A DNA stretch of 18,238 nucleotides from an uncultured Lachnospiraceae bacterium. GTDB taxonomy: Bacteria > Bacillota > Clostridia > Lachnospirales > Lachnospiraceae. The position numbers and the translations under genes were made by a program. Below the pieces are notes generated by a model, which was not told the origin of the DNA, searched no databases, and saw only the letters and a list, made by a program, of their open reading frames with translations. The stretch is taken from assembly GCA_910586095.1 (NCBI GenBank), contig CAJUHQ010000074.1, positions 1 to 18,238 of the forward strand. The letters run 5' to 3'. This document shows, one piece after another, positions 7,464 through 15,292 of the stretch. The stretch's first letter is position 1; each line of letters begins with the position of its first letter.

Positions 7464-8342
7464 CTATGTGGAAAACTCGCGCTCATACTTTTTAAAAAAT
7501 TCATAATACGCCCTGACATTTGCAAGCTGTGTCCATCGCTTTATATCCACAGGCTCCTCGTCCAAATCATAGATTTTTGCCCCCTTCATAGAAAGCAAAA
7601 ACGGTGAATGAGTTGCAATGATAAACTGACATCCAAAGAACCGTGCCGAATCCTCTAAAAATCGAAGTAGCTCCTGCTGCTTTTCGGGTGATAAGCTATT
7701 TTCTGGCTCATCTAGTAGATATAATCCATTATCCTTTATCTTATCAGCAAAATAAAGAAATGCACTTTCTCCATTCGAGTGTTCCCGCACATTGTCAGAT
7801 AATTGCTTTCTGACAAACTTTGACTGAGTATTACTCCGCGCCATATTTACTTTTTTGATATGCTCATAGTCCTCTAGCGACTTCATCTGAAAATGAGCAT
7901 ATTTTACATCTAGATATTCTTCAAACAATTCCTCTCGTCTTCTGTCAATGCCTTCATTGATGCTGCGCAAATCTAGCATGAAATCAAATACATCATCACT
8001 GGTAATAATTCTGCTGTTTTTGGGCAGAACATGAACAGTTTCACAACTGCACAGCCGCGTATAATCCTCAAAAAAATTGGAACGATTATATAATGTATCA
8101 CGTTCCAATCCAAGCTTTTCTGCAATGACATTTAAGGCTGTCGTCTTTCCTGAACCATTGCCGCCATACAAAATTGTGACAGGCTCAAAATCTATCATAT
8201 GCAATTGGTGTTTTGACAGAACTAAAAAAGGATAATATGTATCATAACAAGTACGTTGTTGATTCATTGTAAAATTGTATTCTTGCTCTATACTTGGAAA
8301 TCTAAATTGAAATAAATACACTAATACACCGGCCTTTCCCAT
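7464..8342 (-). CDS. AAA/ABC-type ATPase (AAA_21-like, SMC-hinge-less)
   Basis: A 292-residue soluble ATPase. Walker A GGNGSGKTT is at 60-68, an ABC-like signature SNGES at 189-193, Walker B GLYLLDEP at 206-213, and a switch histidine in ATHSP at about 243-247. The order and the short insert between Walker A and the signature match the AAA_15/AAA_21 group that includes many uncharacterised and some defence-linked ATPases. It has no transmembrane segment, nuclease or TOPRIM domain, so this is not an OLD nuclease. The start is uncertain: ATG 8342 lies inside the end of the MGMT-family gene (22-base overlap) with a weak GGAA ahead, and a GTG seven codons later follows GGGAAAGG. The overlap suggests translational coupling to the MGMT-family gene. 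Confidence 0.82.
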   Translation of the reverse strand: MGKAGVLVYLFQFRFPSIEQEYNFTMNQQRTCYDTYYPFLVLSKHQLHMIDFEPVTILYGGNGSGKTTALNVIAEKLGLERDTLYNRSNFFEDYTRLCSCETVHVLPKNSRIITSDDVFDFMLDLRSINEGIDRRREELFEEYLDVKYAHFQMKSLEDYEHIKKVNMARSNTQSKFVRKQLSDNVREHSNGESAFLYFADKIKDNGLYLLDEPENSLSPEKQQELLRFLEDSARFFGCQFIIATHSPFLLSMKGAKIYDLDEEPVDIKRWTQLANVRAYYEFFKKYEREFST

Positions 8343-8638
8343 TGATAATGTTCCATATCTACATAACCATTCACTATAGTCACTCCCTCTGCGCGAAGTA
8401 ACTCAATCTGCCTGTTTCCACCACCAAAAGCAAACGCATCGGATACTTTTCCCTCTTTATTTACAACACGATAACAGGGGATTGTGTCTGGATCGGGATT
8501 GACATGCAACGCATATCCCACTACTCGCGCCCAGCGCTTATTTCCAGCAATCGCCGCTATCTGTCCATACGTAGCAACTTGTCCATATGGAATCTGTTTC
8601 ACCACTTCATATATTTTGTCAAATGTAGACTGATCCAT
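8321..8638 (-). CDS. MGMT-family (O6-alkylguanine transferase-like) protein
   Basis: A 105-residue protein matching the DNA-binding C-terminal domain of O6-alkylguanine-DNA alkyltransferases without the N-terminal domain. Visible motifs are a helix-turn-helix region with YGQVATYGQIA, the RVVGYALHVNP segment that carries the arginine finger, and the active-site region IPCYRVV with Cys at residue 55. The usual motif is PCHRV; here the His that activates the Cys is Tyr, so alkyl transfer may be weak and the protein may act more like an alkyltransferase-like recognition protein (inference). Full-length enzymes are about 160-180 aa. GGGGAGG 6 bases before ATG 8638 sets the start. The gene overlaps the following ATPase gene by 22 bases. 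Confidence 0.85.
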   Translation of the reverse strand: MDQSTFDKIYEVVKQIPYGQVATYGQIAAIAGNKRWARVVGYALHVNPDPDTIPCYRVVNKEGKVSDAFAFGGGNRQIELLRAEGVTIVNGYVDMEHYQWERPVY

Positions 8639-8731
8639 ATGAATCCTCCCCACTACTATAAACTTTTGCAAACAATAACTTTGTCATCGTGTGCTTATCA
8701 ATTAGAATTACCTATTTGTTACAATTTAGCT

Positions 8732-8761
8732 ATGGGCTTTGCATTTAGTTGCAAAGCCCAT
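8732..8761 (-). terminator. Perfect hairpin downstream of the nitroreductase gene
   Basis: A 12-bp perfect inverted repeat (ATGGGCTTTGCA, 8732-8743; TGCAAAGCCCAT, 8750-8761) with a TTTAGT loop begins about 17 bases after the nitroreductase stop codon. It is strong enough to end the transcript, but no T-run follows it in either direction; on the minus strand the T-run lies before the stem. It may act as an RNA end or stabilising hairpin rather than a classic intrinsic terminator. Confidence 0.55.
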
Positions 8762-8778
8762 AAAAATATATCCGTTCT

Positions 8779-9321
8779 CTACATAAACTTCACAAGATCC
8801 TCTGCGCTCTTTCTCTTAGGTGCTACTGGATTCTCATCAGCATAACCAATTGCTACTAACGCTGCCACTTTTTGACCTGCATCTAATCCAATGCATGCTG
8901 CTACCTGATCCTCATCAAAGATTCCAAGGATAACAGAACCAACACCTTTGTCATGTGCCGCCAAACAAAACGTTTGTGTTGCAAGTCCGGCGTCAAAAAC
9001 TTCCCAGCGATCTTCTTTGGATGTTGTGAATGAACCATCTCGCTCAAAACCACTTCTGCCATGAACCATTGTCACAACTACCAATGCAGGCGCTGTCTCA
9101 ATAATACCTTTGTTGTGTTCAAAACCCAGAGTAGCCTCATTAGCAATCTTTGCCTTAATAGTAGTATCCTCAACTACCACATAACGAGTTACTTGTGTAT
9201 TCTTCCATGAAGGCGCAAAGGATGCCGCTGTCACAATATCTGTCAATACTTCCTGCGGTACCTGCTCTGTCTTAAACTTCCGAACACTTCTCCTTGTCTC
9301 GATACATTGCAATGTTTCCAT
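8779..9321 (-). CDS. Nitroreductase family FMN oxidoreductase
   Basis: A 180-residue flavoprotein of the nitroreductase superfamily, which uses FMN and NAD(P)H to reduce nitro groups, quinones or similar electrophiles; the physiological substrate is unknown. The N-terminal IETRRSVRKF (about 7-16) is the usual FMN-phosphate-binding segment, AASFAPSWKNTQ (about 38-49) is the second family motif, and VGSVILGIFDEDQV followed by ALVAIGYADENP is the C-terminal FMN-binding part. I chose ATG 9321 because AGAGAGG lies 7 bases upstream and the family motif begins at once; the frame stays open for 50 codons upstream, but that stretch has no family match. The gene stands alone, with a structured leader ahead and a hairpin behind. 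Confidence 0.88.
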   Translation of the reverse strand: METLQCIETRRSVRKFKTEQVPQEVLTDIVTAASFAPSWKNTQVTRYVVVEDTTIKAKIANEATLGFEHNKGIIETAPALVVVTMVHGRSGFERDGSFTTSKEDRWEVFDAGLATQTFCLAAHDKGVGSVILGIFDEDQVAACIGLDAGQKVAALVAIGYADENPVAPKRKSAEDLVKFM

Positions 9322-9559
9322 AAAAATACCTCTCTTTCTTATATTAATCTTCCATGCCGCCTTTAGTGACTCGGCGTGAAACTTAGTACTTCTTTGCAAA
9401 GCAACCCTTGCTACAAGCGGCTCACGATAATTTACTTTCTTGCATCTGCTTGTACATATTTGATCCCCCAAATTTCTTATACGATTAAATGCAATAAAAA
9501 CTCTAAGAATTTATAAATGTCAGTACTCTATCGCTATTTCTCTCACTTAGTAGTAGAAC
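9322..9559 (-). other. Long untranslated stretch ahead of the nitroreductase gene
   Basis: No convincing gene lies in these 238 bases. On the minus strand there are two short adjacent hairpins (TTGC/GCAA at 9394-9404 and CTTG/CAAG at 9407-9417) inside a longer-range GCGGC/GCCGC pairing (9417-9421 with 9356-9360). The region could be a structured 5' leader. It does not match a riboswitch class that I recognise. A possible TATAAG -10 box occurs near 9480, without a good -35. Confidence 0.35.
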
Positions 9560-10321
9560 CTACTTCAATATCTTACCAATTTCCATAAGTAACTTATCTT
9601 TTACTGGTGGTTTTAAGAAATATCCTGCTGGCTTTAATTTTAACACAGCCTCAATATTTGCTCGATCATTTATAGCAGTCAAAAAGACTACTGGAATATC
9701 CTTTAACTCTTCATCTGCGCGTATCATTTCAAGTGTCATTTTTCCATCACAAACGGGCATTTCATAGTCTAACAAAATTAAATCTGGCCTTTTTTTGCCT
9801 ATCGAAGTCATTGCCTGTGCTCCAGAAATTGCTACAGCCACCTCATACTCTTCCTCCAACATCGCCTTGATTGTCCGAAGTGCTGTACCATTATCATCAA
9901 CGACCAAGATCCGTTTCTTTCTACTATTTTCTTGCTCTACTTCTTTTTCTACTTTTTTCTCATCCAGTCCAAGCCGTTTGCACACTGATTCCATAATCAC
10001 TGTATTTTCTACTGGGCGGATCAGATTTTCAAACTGAGAGTTCTCATAATATTTAAAGAATTTATTGCTTTCCTCTTTTGTTCCAATTGTCAAAACAGGA
10101 ATCTGTGCATATTGATCACTCAATAGAAAAAAGATCGATGTGTCAATATCATATGCACCAATCAGACTGATTACGACCATATCCGGATTCACAATCTTTA
10201 ACATTCCCTCCAAAACTCCTGCGTTCTCTGAGCAAAGCTGTACATGAAAATACTGGGACAAAAATTTATTCGTCTCGTTTACCACTGTGTTCAGTTTTCC
10301 AATCAATAGTATTTTTTTCAT
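9560..10321 (-). CDS. Two-receiver response regulator (first receiver degenerate, no output domain)
   Basis: A 253-residue cytosolic protein with two CheY-like modules. The first (about 1-112) has receiver-like spacing, but the strand that should carry the phospho-acceptor reads NPDMVVISLIG with Ser where Asp belongs, and the paired acidic residues after the first strand are missing, so it is probably a pseudo-receiver. A Lys/Glu-rich linker (about 120-136) follows. The second receiver (137-253) is complete: D142/D143, phospho-acceptor D185 in LLDYEMP, T215 and K237 before PP. There is no DNA-binding or enzymatic domain. GGAGG lies 5 bases before ATG 10321. It follows the hybrid kinase by 62 bases on the same strand and is the likely partner of its HPt domain. 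Confidence 0.85.
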   Translation of the reverse strand: MKKILLIGKLNTVVNETNKFLSQYFHVQLCSENAGVLEGMLKIVNPDMVVISLIGAYDIDTSIFFLLSDQYAQIPVLTIGTKEESNKFFKYYENSQFENLIRPVENTVIMESVCKRLGLDEKKVEKEVEQENSRKKRILVVDDNGTALRTIKAMLEEEYEVAVAISGAQAMTSIGKKRPDLILLDYEMPVCDGKMTLEMIRADEELKDIPVVFLTAINDRANIEAVLKLKPAGYFLKPPVKDKLLMEIGKILK

Positions 10322-10383
10322 TTCGTCCTCCGATCACTGATATTAACTCATAAAGAAAGGAATTTTGGGAGTACCCTCTTTTC

Positions 10384-13300
10384 TTATGTAGCGCCTACTA
10401 CCTGTGTTGTCAGCAACGCTGCACTCTGTTCTACTTCCTCTAAATCTAGATTTTTCACTGCTCTTACAAGCTTTTGAATATTCTTGTCGATGTCCTCTGG
10501 ATACTCATACTCACACAACTGTTCCACCAACGGATCTGCTTTGTCAATATCCATCTCTTGCATACTGATTCGCACCATTTCTACAAGTGCTTGTATCACC
10601 GAATAATCCGTCACCTTTTTTTCGGACATAGTACCTATCCCAAAAACCCCTTGTAATTTTTGTTGATAACTGCGCCATTCCTCCAAAAATACTGGCGTCA
10701 TAGATAGGATCACATCTATTTTACCATCTTTTGCTGCATATTCCAATACCCTTGCAATACCAAACAGTGATACTATTCCCACTGTCGCAGCAAGACTTTT
10801 CATAGCATGAACTTGTATTCGATATTGTTCTAAATGTTCTATGTCTGCAATCTGCCTATACTCCTGTTCCAAATCATCTGCTGCGGAAACAATCTGCGTG
10901 TAAAACTCCTTTACTGTATACTCAAGTAGCTCCATATCTGGCAAATGAATCCAAGCATAATTCCAATCCAATCCCTCCACCAAAGGCAAATCTTCCAAGG
11001 TCTTTTCTTTCTGATCTGTCTGTGTCTCATTTATTATAGTACTTTGCACTAATTCCTCTGGCAGCAGTTTCTTTATCATATTTTCAAGTTTTTCTGGCAC
11101 AATCGGTTTTGATAAAAAATCGTCAAAGCCTTCTGAAAGATAGCTTTCTTTCGCGCCTGTCACTGCATTTGCAGTCAAAACAACAATTGGCGTGTCTTTG
11201 CAAGGACATTCTGGCAATGATTTTATGTAATGAAGTGTTTCCACACCATCCAATTCTGGCATCATATGATCTAGAAAAATCAAATCATAGTGATGTTCTT
11301 GTACCAGACGCAAACACTCTTTGCCGCTCTGGGCATCTGTTACTTGAATTTGTGTCTCCCTGAGCAAATTTCGCAGTACTTTTCGGTTGACGGCATTATC
11401 ATCCACTACTAATATCTTGGCATTGGGTGCGTAGAAGCGAGCATTATAACAATAATTTTCTGCCATCTGATGTACTTTTGACTCAAAATCTCCAATTGGC
11501 GTACTATCAATAACCTTTTGTTCTAATTCAAAATGAAACTTTGATCCTTTTCCATATACACTCTCAACCTGCAATCGGCTACCTAACAATGCCAAAAGTT
11601 GAATCGTGATACTCATACCTAATCCACTGCCTTCAATGTTGCGATTCCTATCCTCCTCAATTCGTTCAAACTCCGCAGACAACTTTGGTAGATCTTTTTC
11701 CTTGATTCCTATGCCTGTGTCCTCCACCTCAAACCGAAGCACTACCCTCTCTTCTTCTGTCTGGTAGCTTTGTACGCGCAACCACACTGTTCCTGTATGT
11801 GTATATTTGACTGCATTTGTAAGTAGATTAATCGCTACCTGACGGATGCGCACATCATCTCCATACAAGCGAGCTGGAATTGCATGGTCAATCTCTACCT
11901 CAAATTTAATATTTTTATCTGTTGCGCGCTGTGCTGTCATATTTATCAAATCGTGAATCAAACTGCTTATATCATACTCGACAGGCACAATTTCCATCTT
12001 GCCAGAATCAATTTTAGAAAAATCTAGAATATCATTAATCAATGACAGCAATGATTGTCCTGCTGTATAGATATCCATAGCATATTCTTTTATGTTTTGT
12101 TCTTGTGATTCGCGTAAAATCATCTCATCCATGCCAAGCACTGCATTGATTGGAGTGCGAATTTCATGGGACATATGCGCCAAAAATTTTCCCTTTGCCT
12201 CATTTGCAGCAAGTGCTTCATGCCTTGCTATATCCGCCTCCTTCTTTGCCTGCATCAACAATATATTTTGTTGCTCTGCCGCCTTTATTTTTTCCTCTGC
12301 ACTAAATCGATATTCTTTTGAAATATGCACAACATGCAAAATTGCTATTGCTACACCAAAACCAGTCATACTATGTAATTGTGCCACACTGCTATAAATA
12401 CTCAGTGAAAGTCGATGCAAAATCAAGTTTGCCAGTTCTCCCGATAGCAACAAAAATACAGGCACAACTGCCAACAATATCTGATAGTGCCTATTTCTAT
12501 TGCCAAGTTGTATTAAGCTTACTATAGTCGTCGCACAAATCAAAATCATTATAATACTTGATAGTTCTGCCATATCACTTAAGTTTTGCAGACCTATCCT
12601 CTGTAATAAAATTTGTATCCCTACATTGAGAAGCACGCAACATTCTATACAAGCAAAACGATGCGGATAAACCATTCTTAGATTCCATTCAAAATAAAGT
12701 ACCAAAAACAAAGAAAGCATCAACATCAAATACTCTTGTACCACATATACTTTTTGTACATTATAAAAAAATATATTCAGTGTGCCTGTTTCTATAAAGC
12801 AGTACGCTCCTGCCACCAGACTAAACAATCCCACAAATAGTTCGCCGCGACTTGGTTGACGTGTATAGTATCGTATCAACGCGAGCACAAACATAATAAT
12901 AGCTACAATCACCATTAACATACAACAAACAATATCAGCAAGATTGTTTCCAACCAATCCGATCACAATCATGTCACGCGTCTCAACAGTGATCTCCCCG
13001 ATTCCTGCCTCCATATCCTGATCGAGAATGGTCAATTCAATACATAGTTCACCGTCTTGAAATATATCGGGAATGTCCACAAAATGTTCATTATTCTCTT
13101 TTTGTTCCTGCTGATAAATCACATCACCATCCAAAAACACACGAACAGATGCATTTACAGAAGAAAAGTTCATTATTAACCCTGCATATTCCATTGGTAG
13201 TATATTGTTAAACATAATCTTGTCAACATCTTGGTGTTTTCCTGTATAGGGAACACTAACTTTTGACGTTTCTGTATCTTTCAACGTCTCTATACACCAG

Positions 13301-13437
13301 TCATCATTAAAATAATATTGTACTTTATCTGACAGCAGAGAAGATTCCGCGTCTGTTTGATACTGAATCAATGCAAGAATCATAAAAATACCGACCAAAA
13401 AAATTGTAATCCCTGCAACCTTTCGTAAATACTTCAT
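10384..13437 (-). CDS. Membrane hybrid sensor histidine kinase with receiver and HPt domains
   Basis: A 1017-residue phosphorelay kinase. An N-terminal membrane segment (about 8-25) precedes an external beta-rich sensor domain (about 30-155, sequence like a carbohydrate-binding or 7TMR-DISM-type sensor). Several hydrophobic segments follow at about 160-370, consistent with a 7TM sensor unit, and then a coiled coil (about 378-415). The HisKA domain carries phospho-acceptor H424 in AHMSHEIRTP. The ATPase domain has the N box at 537-541 (NLLTN), DTGIG at 573-577 and GSGLGMS at 603-609. The receiver has D679/D680, D723 in FLDHMMP, T755 and K777. A C-terminal HPt carries H877 in VHAMKSLAA. About 100 further residues have no clear domain. 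No strong ribosome binding site is visible before ATG 13437. The neighbouring two-receiver protein downstream is the likely phosphate receiver. Confidence 0.9.
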   Translation of the reverse strand: MKYLRKVAGITIFLVGIFMILALIQYQTDAESSLLSDKVQYYFNDDWCIETLKDTETSKVSVPYTGKHQDVDKIMFNNILPMEYAGLIMNFSSVNASVRVFLDGDVIYQQEQKENNEHFVDIPDIFQDGELCIELTILDQDMEAGIGEITVETRDMIVIGLVGNNLADIVCCMLMVIVAIIMFVLALIRYYTRQPSRGELFVGLFSLVAGAYCFIETGTLNIFFYNVQKVYVVQEYLMLMLSLFLVLYFEWNLRMVYPHRFACIECCVLLNVGIQILLQRIGLQNLSDMAELSSIIMILICATTIVSLIQLGNRNRHYQILLAVVPVFLLLSGELANLILHRLSLSIYSSVAQLHSMTGFGVAIAILHVVHISKEYRFSAEEKIKAAEQQNILLMQAKKEADIARHEALAANEAKGKFLAHMSHEIRTPINAVLGMDEMILRESQEQNIKEYAMDIYTAGQSLLSLINDILDFSKIDSGKMEIVPVEYDISSLIHDLINMTAQRATDKNIKFEVEIDHAIPARLYGDDVRIRQVAINLLTNAVKYTHTGTVWLRVQSYQTEEERVVLRFEVEDTGIGIKEKDLPKLSAEFERIEEDRNRNIEGSGLGMSITIQLLALLGSRLQVESVYGKGSKFHFELEQKVIDSTPIGDFESKVHQMAENYCYNARFYAPNAKILVVDDNAVNRKVLRNLLRETQIQVTDAQSGKECLRLVQEHHYDLIFLDHMMPELDGVETLHYIKSLPECPCKDTPIVVLTANAVTGAKESYLSEGFDDFLSKPIVPEKLENMIKKLLPEELVQSTIINETQTDQKEKTLEDLPLVEGLDWNYAWIHLPDMELLEYTVKEFYTQIVSAADDLEQEYRQIADIEHLEQYRIQVHAMKSLAATVGIVSLFGIARVLEYAAKDGKIDVILSMTPVFLEEWRSYQQKLQGVFGIGTMSEKKVTDYSVIQALVEMVRISMQEMDIDKADPLVEQLCEYEYPEDIDKNIQKLVRAVKNLDLEEVEQSAALLTTQVVGAT

Positions 13438-13456
13438 TTTATCTTATATCCATTTC

Positions 13457-13475
13457 TGTTATGACATCCATAACA
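13457..13475. repeat. Inverted repeat upstream of the hybrid kinase gene
   Basis: TGTTATG (13457-13463) and CATAACA (13469-13475) form a perfect 7-bp inverted repeat with a 5-base spacer. They lie about 20-40 bases before the kinase start, next to a TATACA (13477-13482) that could be a -10 box. It could be an operator or a leader hairpin. The -35 candidate is poor, so the promoter itself is not called. Confidence 0.35.
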
Positions 13476-13553
13476 ATGTATACAAATACTACTCTTTATG
13501 CATAACTATTTAACAATTTATCATATCTAATAGATTGATACCTTGTGATATTT

Positions 13554-14471
13554 TTATTTGAGAAATCCATTTACAATCTGTTCTTCCGCTTGCACCTCTG
13601 TGAGTCCTAATGTCATTAATTTGGTGATCTGCTCTCCTGCTATCTTTCCAATAGCTGCTTCATGTATCAGACTTGCATCTACATTGTTTGCTGTAATTTC
13701 TGGTATAGCCCGCACTACTGCATTGTCCATAATAATAGCATCACATTCCGAATGGCCTGCACATCGGTTGTTTCCATTAATGTGAGAATAAAAAATCTGT
13801 TCCGATTCGTCTTTTGCCACAGATCGCGAAATCACATTTGTGCTGGAATCTTCACCATCCAAATCCACATAAAAATTAGTTACTGCCTTCTGTTTTCCAT
13901 GTGTCATAAGTTTTTCTTTTATGACAAGCTGTGCTCCTCTACCAAGCTTTGCGCGTGTCACTCTATCTGTTGAGTCCACGCCTCTAATTTGCACAGTATC
14001 CATTTCCATATAACTATCTTCATCCATCTGTACAATTGTCTCAGGATTCATAACGCGCTCTCCCGTTCCTTCTCCTGAGCCATAATGCTTCTCCACATAT
14101 TTCACTCGTGTGTTTTTTCCAATAAAAAATGAGTGAATACCGCTATGCTCACTTGTTTTGTCGCCGCTGTTATGTATGCCGCATCCCGCCACAATCGTAA
14201 CATCGCAGTCTTCTCCTATATGAAAGTCATTATATACTAGTTCCTTCAATCCTGTCTGTGACATCAGTACAGGTATATGCACACTTTCTCTTTTTGTACC
14301 CGATTTTATAAAAATATCAATCCCCTGTTTATCTTTTTTGGGAACAATTTCAATATGCTCTGTAGAACGCCTGCCAGCAGCCTCTCCGTTTGTACGAATA
14401 TTATAAGCACCTTCTGGCACTTCATGCAAATCGGCGATCTGCATCAACAAGGTCTTTTGAATCTCATCCAT
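13554..14471 (-). CDS. SufB/SufD-like Fe-S cluster assembly scaffold (SmsB-like)
   Basis: A 305-residue SufBD-family protein, shorter than SufB (about 465-495 aa) or SufD (about 420), consisting mainly of the right-handed beta-helix core and C-terminal helices. The C-terminus is SufB-like: GHSECDAIIMD with Cys 243 aligns by eye with the SufB Cys of the SxCDS segment, and SLIHEAAIG with Glu 271 aligns with the SufB HEA segment; both are important for cluster assembly in E. coli SufB. It ends QIVNGFLK, as SufB proteins do. GGGGGA lies 7 bases before ATG 14471, which overlaps the end of the ATPase gene by 8 bases, implying coupled translation. With the SufC-like ATPase it forms a two-gene set like the minimal SUF-like systems of Clostridia and archaea. 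Confidence 0.87.
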   Translation of the reverse strand: MDEIQKTLLMQIADLHEVPEGAYNIRTNGEAAGRRSTEHIEIVPKKDKQGIDIFIKSGTKRESVHIPVLMSQTGLKELVYNDFHIGEDCDVTIVAGCGIHNSGDKTSEHSGIHSFFIGKNTRVKYVEKHYGSGEGTGERVMNPETIVQMDEDSYMEMDTVQIRGVDSTDRVTRAKLGRGAQLVIKEKLMTHGKQKAVTNFYVDLDGEDSSTNVISRSVAKDESEQIFYSHINGNNRCAGHSECDAIIMDNAVVRAIPEITANNVDASLIHEAAIGKIAGEQITKLMTLGLTEVQAEEQIVNGFLK

Positions 14472-15192
14472 GTATACATCCCCCTACATTATGTTTGCAC
14501 GCAAGATTGCCATTTAGCAGATTTGGCAATATCTCTTCCTTTGTCCCTGTCTCTGAAATTTCTCCGTTTGCTATCACAATGATTTTGTCTGCTATATCCA
14601 ATATACGCTCCTGATGCGAAATAATCACAATATTTCCTTGTGTCTGTTCATGCATTTTCTCAAATACTTTGATTAAATTTTGAAAGCTCCATAAATCAAT
14701 ACCCGCCTCTGGCTCATCAAATACAGACAACTTTGTTGCTCTGGCGATCACGGTAGCAATCTCTATTCTTTTGAGTTCTCCGCCAGAAAGACTCGCATTG
14801 ACTTCTCGATTAATATAATCCCGTGCGCAAAGTCCTACCTCAGACAAGTATTTGCAAGCTCCATCCACACTAAGCCGCTCTCCTGCCGCCAACCGAATAA
14901 GATCGATGACTGTGATTCCCTTAAAGCGAACAGGCTGCTGAAATGCAAAACTGATTCCTAGCTTTGCCCTGTCTGTGATAGACAAATTGGTAATATCCTG
15001 GCCCTCAAACAAAATCTGACCTTCTGTAGGCTGTATAATGCCTGCTATCATCTTAGCTAGAGTTGATTTTCCGCCTCCATTTGGTCCTGTGATCGCTGTA
15101 AATCGATCTTCTATCTGTAGATTGATATTATTTAATATATCTTTTCCATCCCCATCCTCCACATGATAGGAAATATTTTTTAATTCTAACAC
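14464..15192 (-). CDS. SufC-like ABC ATPase for Fe-S cluster assembly (SmsC-like)
   Basis: A 242-residue soluble ABC ATPase of the SufC type that drives conformational change of the SufB/D scaffold. Walker A is GPNGGGKST at 36-44, the Q-loop FAFQQPVRFKG at about 82-92 is a typical SufC stretch, the signature is LSGGE at 135-139, Walker B is LSVFDEP at 155-161, and the switch His is in ISHQER. There is no membrane segment or permease partner. The start codon is GTG 15192, with GAGAGGGG about 9 bases upstream. It overlaps the scaffold gene and is preceded by a promoter and two palindromes. SufS, SufU, SufD and an Rrf2-type regulator are absent from the window. Confidence 0.9.
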   Translation of the reverse strand: MLELKNISYHVEDGDGKDILNNINLQIEDRFTAITGPNGGGKSTLAKMIAGIIQPTEGQILFEGQDITNLSITDRAKLGISFAFQQPVRFKGITVIDLIRLAAGERLSVDGACKYLSEVGLCARDYINREVNASLSGGELKRIEIATVIARATKLSVFDEPEAGIDLWSFQNLIKVFEKMHEQTQGNIVIISHQERILDIADKIIVIANGEISETGTKEEILPNLLNGNLACKHNVGGCIHG

Positions 15193-15243
15193 ACGCGTTT
15201 ACCCCTCTCATTTCTATTTCAGGAATAGCATGATTCCTCTTTT

Positions 15244-15272
15244 AGTATACCCAATATTTAACAAAAAATCAT
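15244..15272 (-). promoter_or_regulatory. Probable promoter of the sufC-sufB pair
   Basis: On the minus strand, TATACT (15244-15249) matches the -10 consensus at five of six positions. ATGATT (15267-15272), 17 bases further upstream, is a weak -35 (three of six). A weak -35 would fit a promoter needing an activator, and the twin palindromes lie just upstream. The start would be near 15238, giving a leader of about 45 bases. Confidence 0.5.
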
Positions 15273-15292
15273 TCTTTTTGTTTTTATTTAAC

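Noticed and set aside
7464..8342. OLD-type nuclease or retron/defence ATPase
   Set aside because: No TOPRIM or other nuclease domain follows the ATPase, and no reverse transcriptase or toxin gene is adjacent.
9322..9471. 50-codon upstream extension of the nitroreductase
   Set aside because: No family match. The FMN-binding motif starts right after ATG 9321, which has a good ribosome site.
13558..13973. Open frames on the plus strand over the sufB-like gene
   Set aside because: Shadows of a well-supported conserved gene in the opposite direction.
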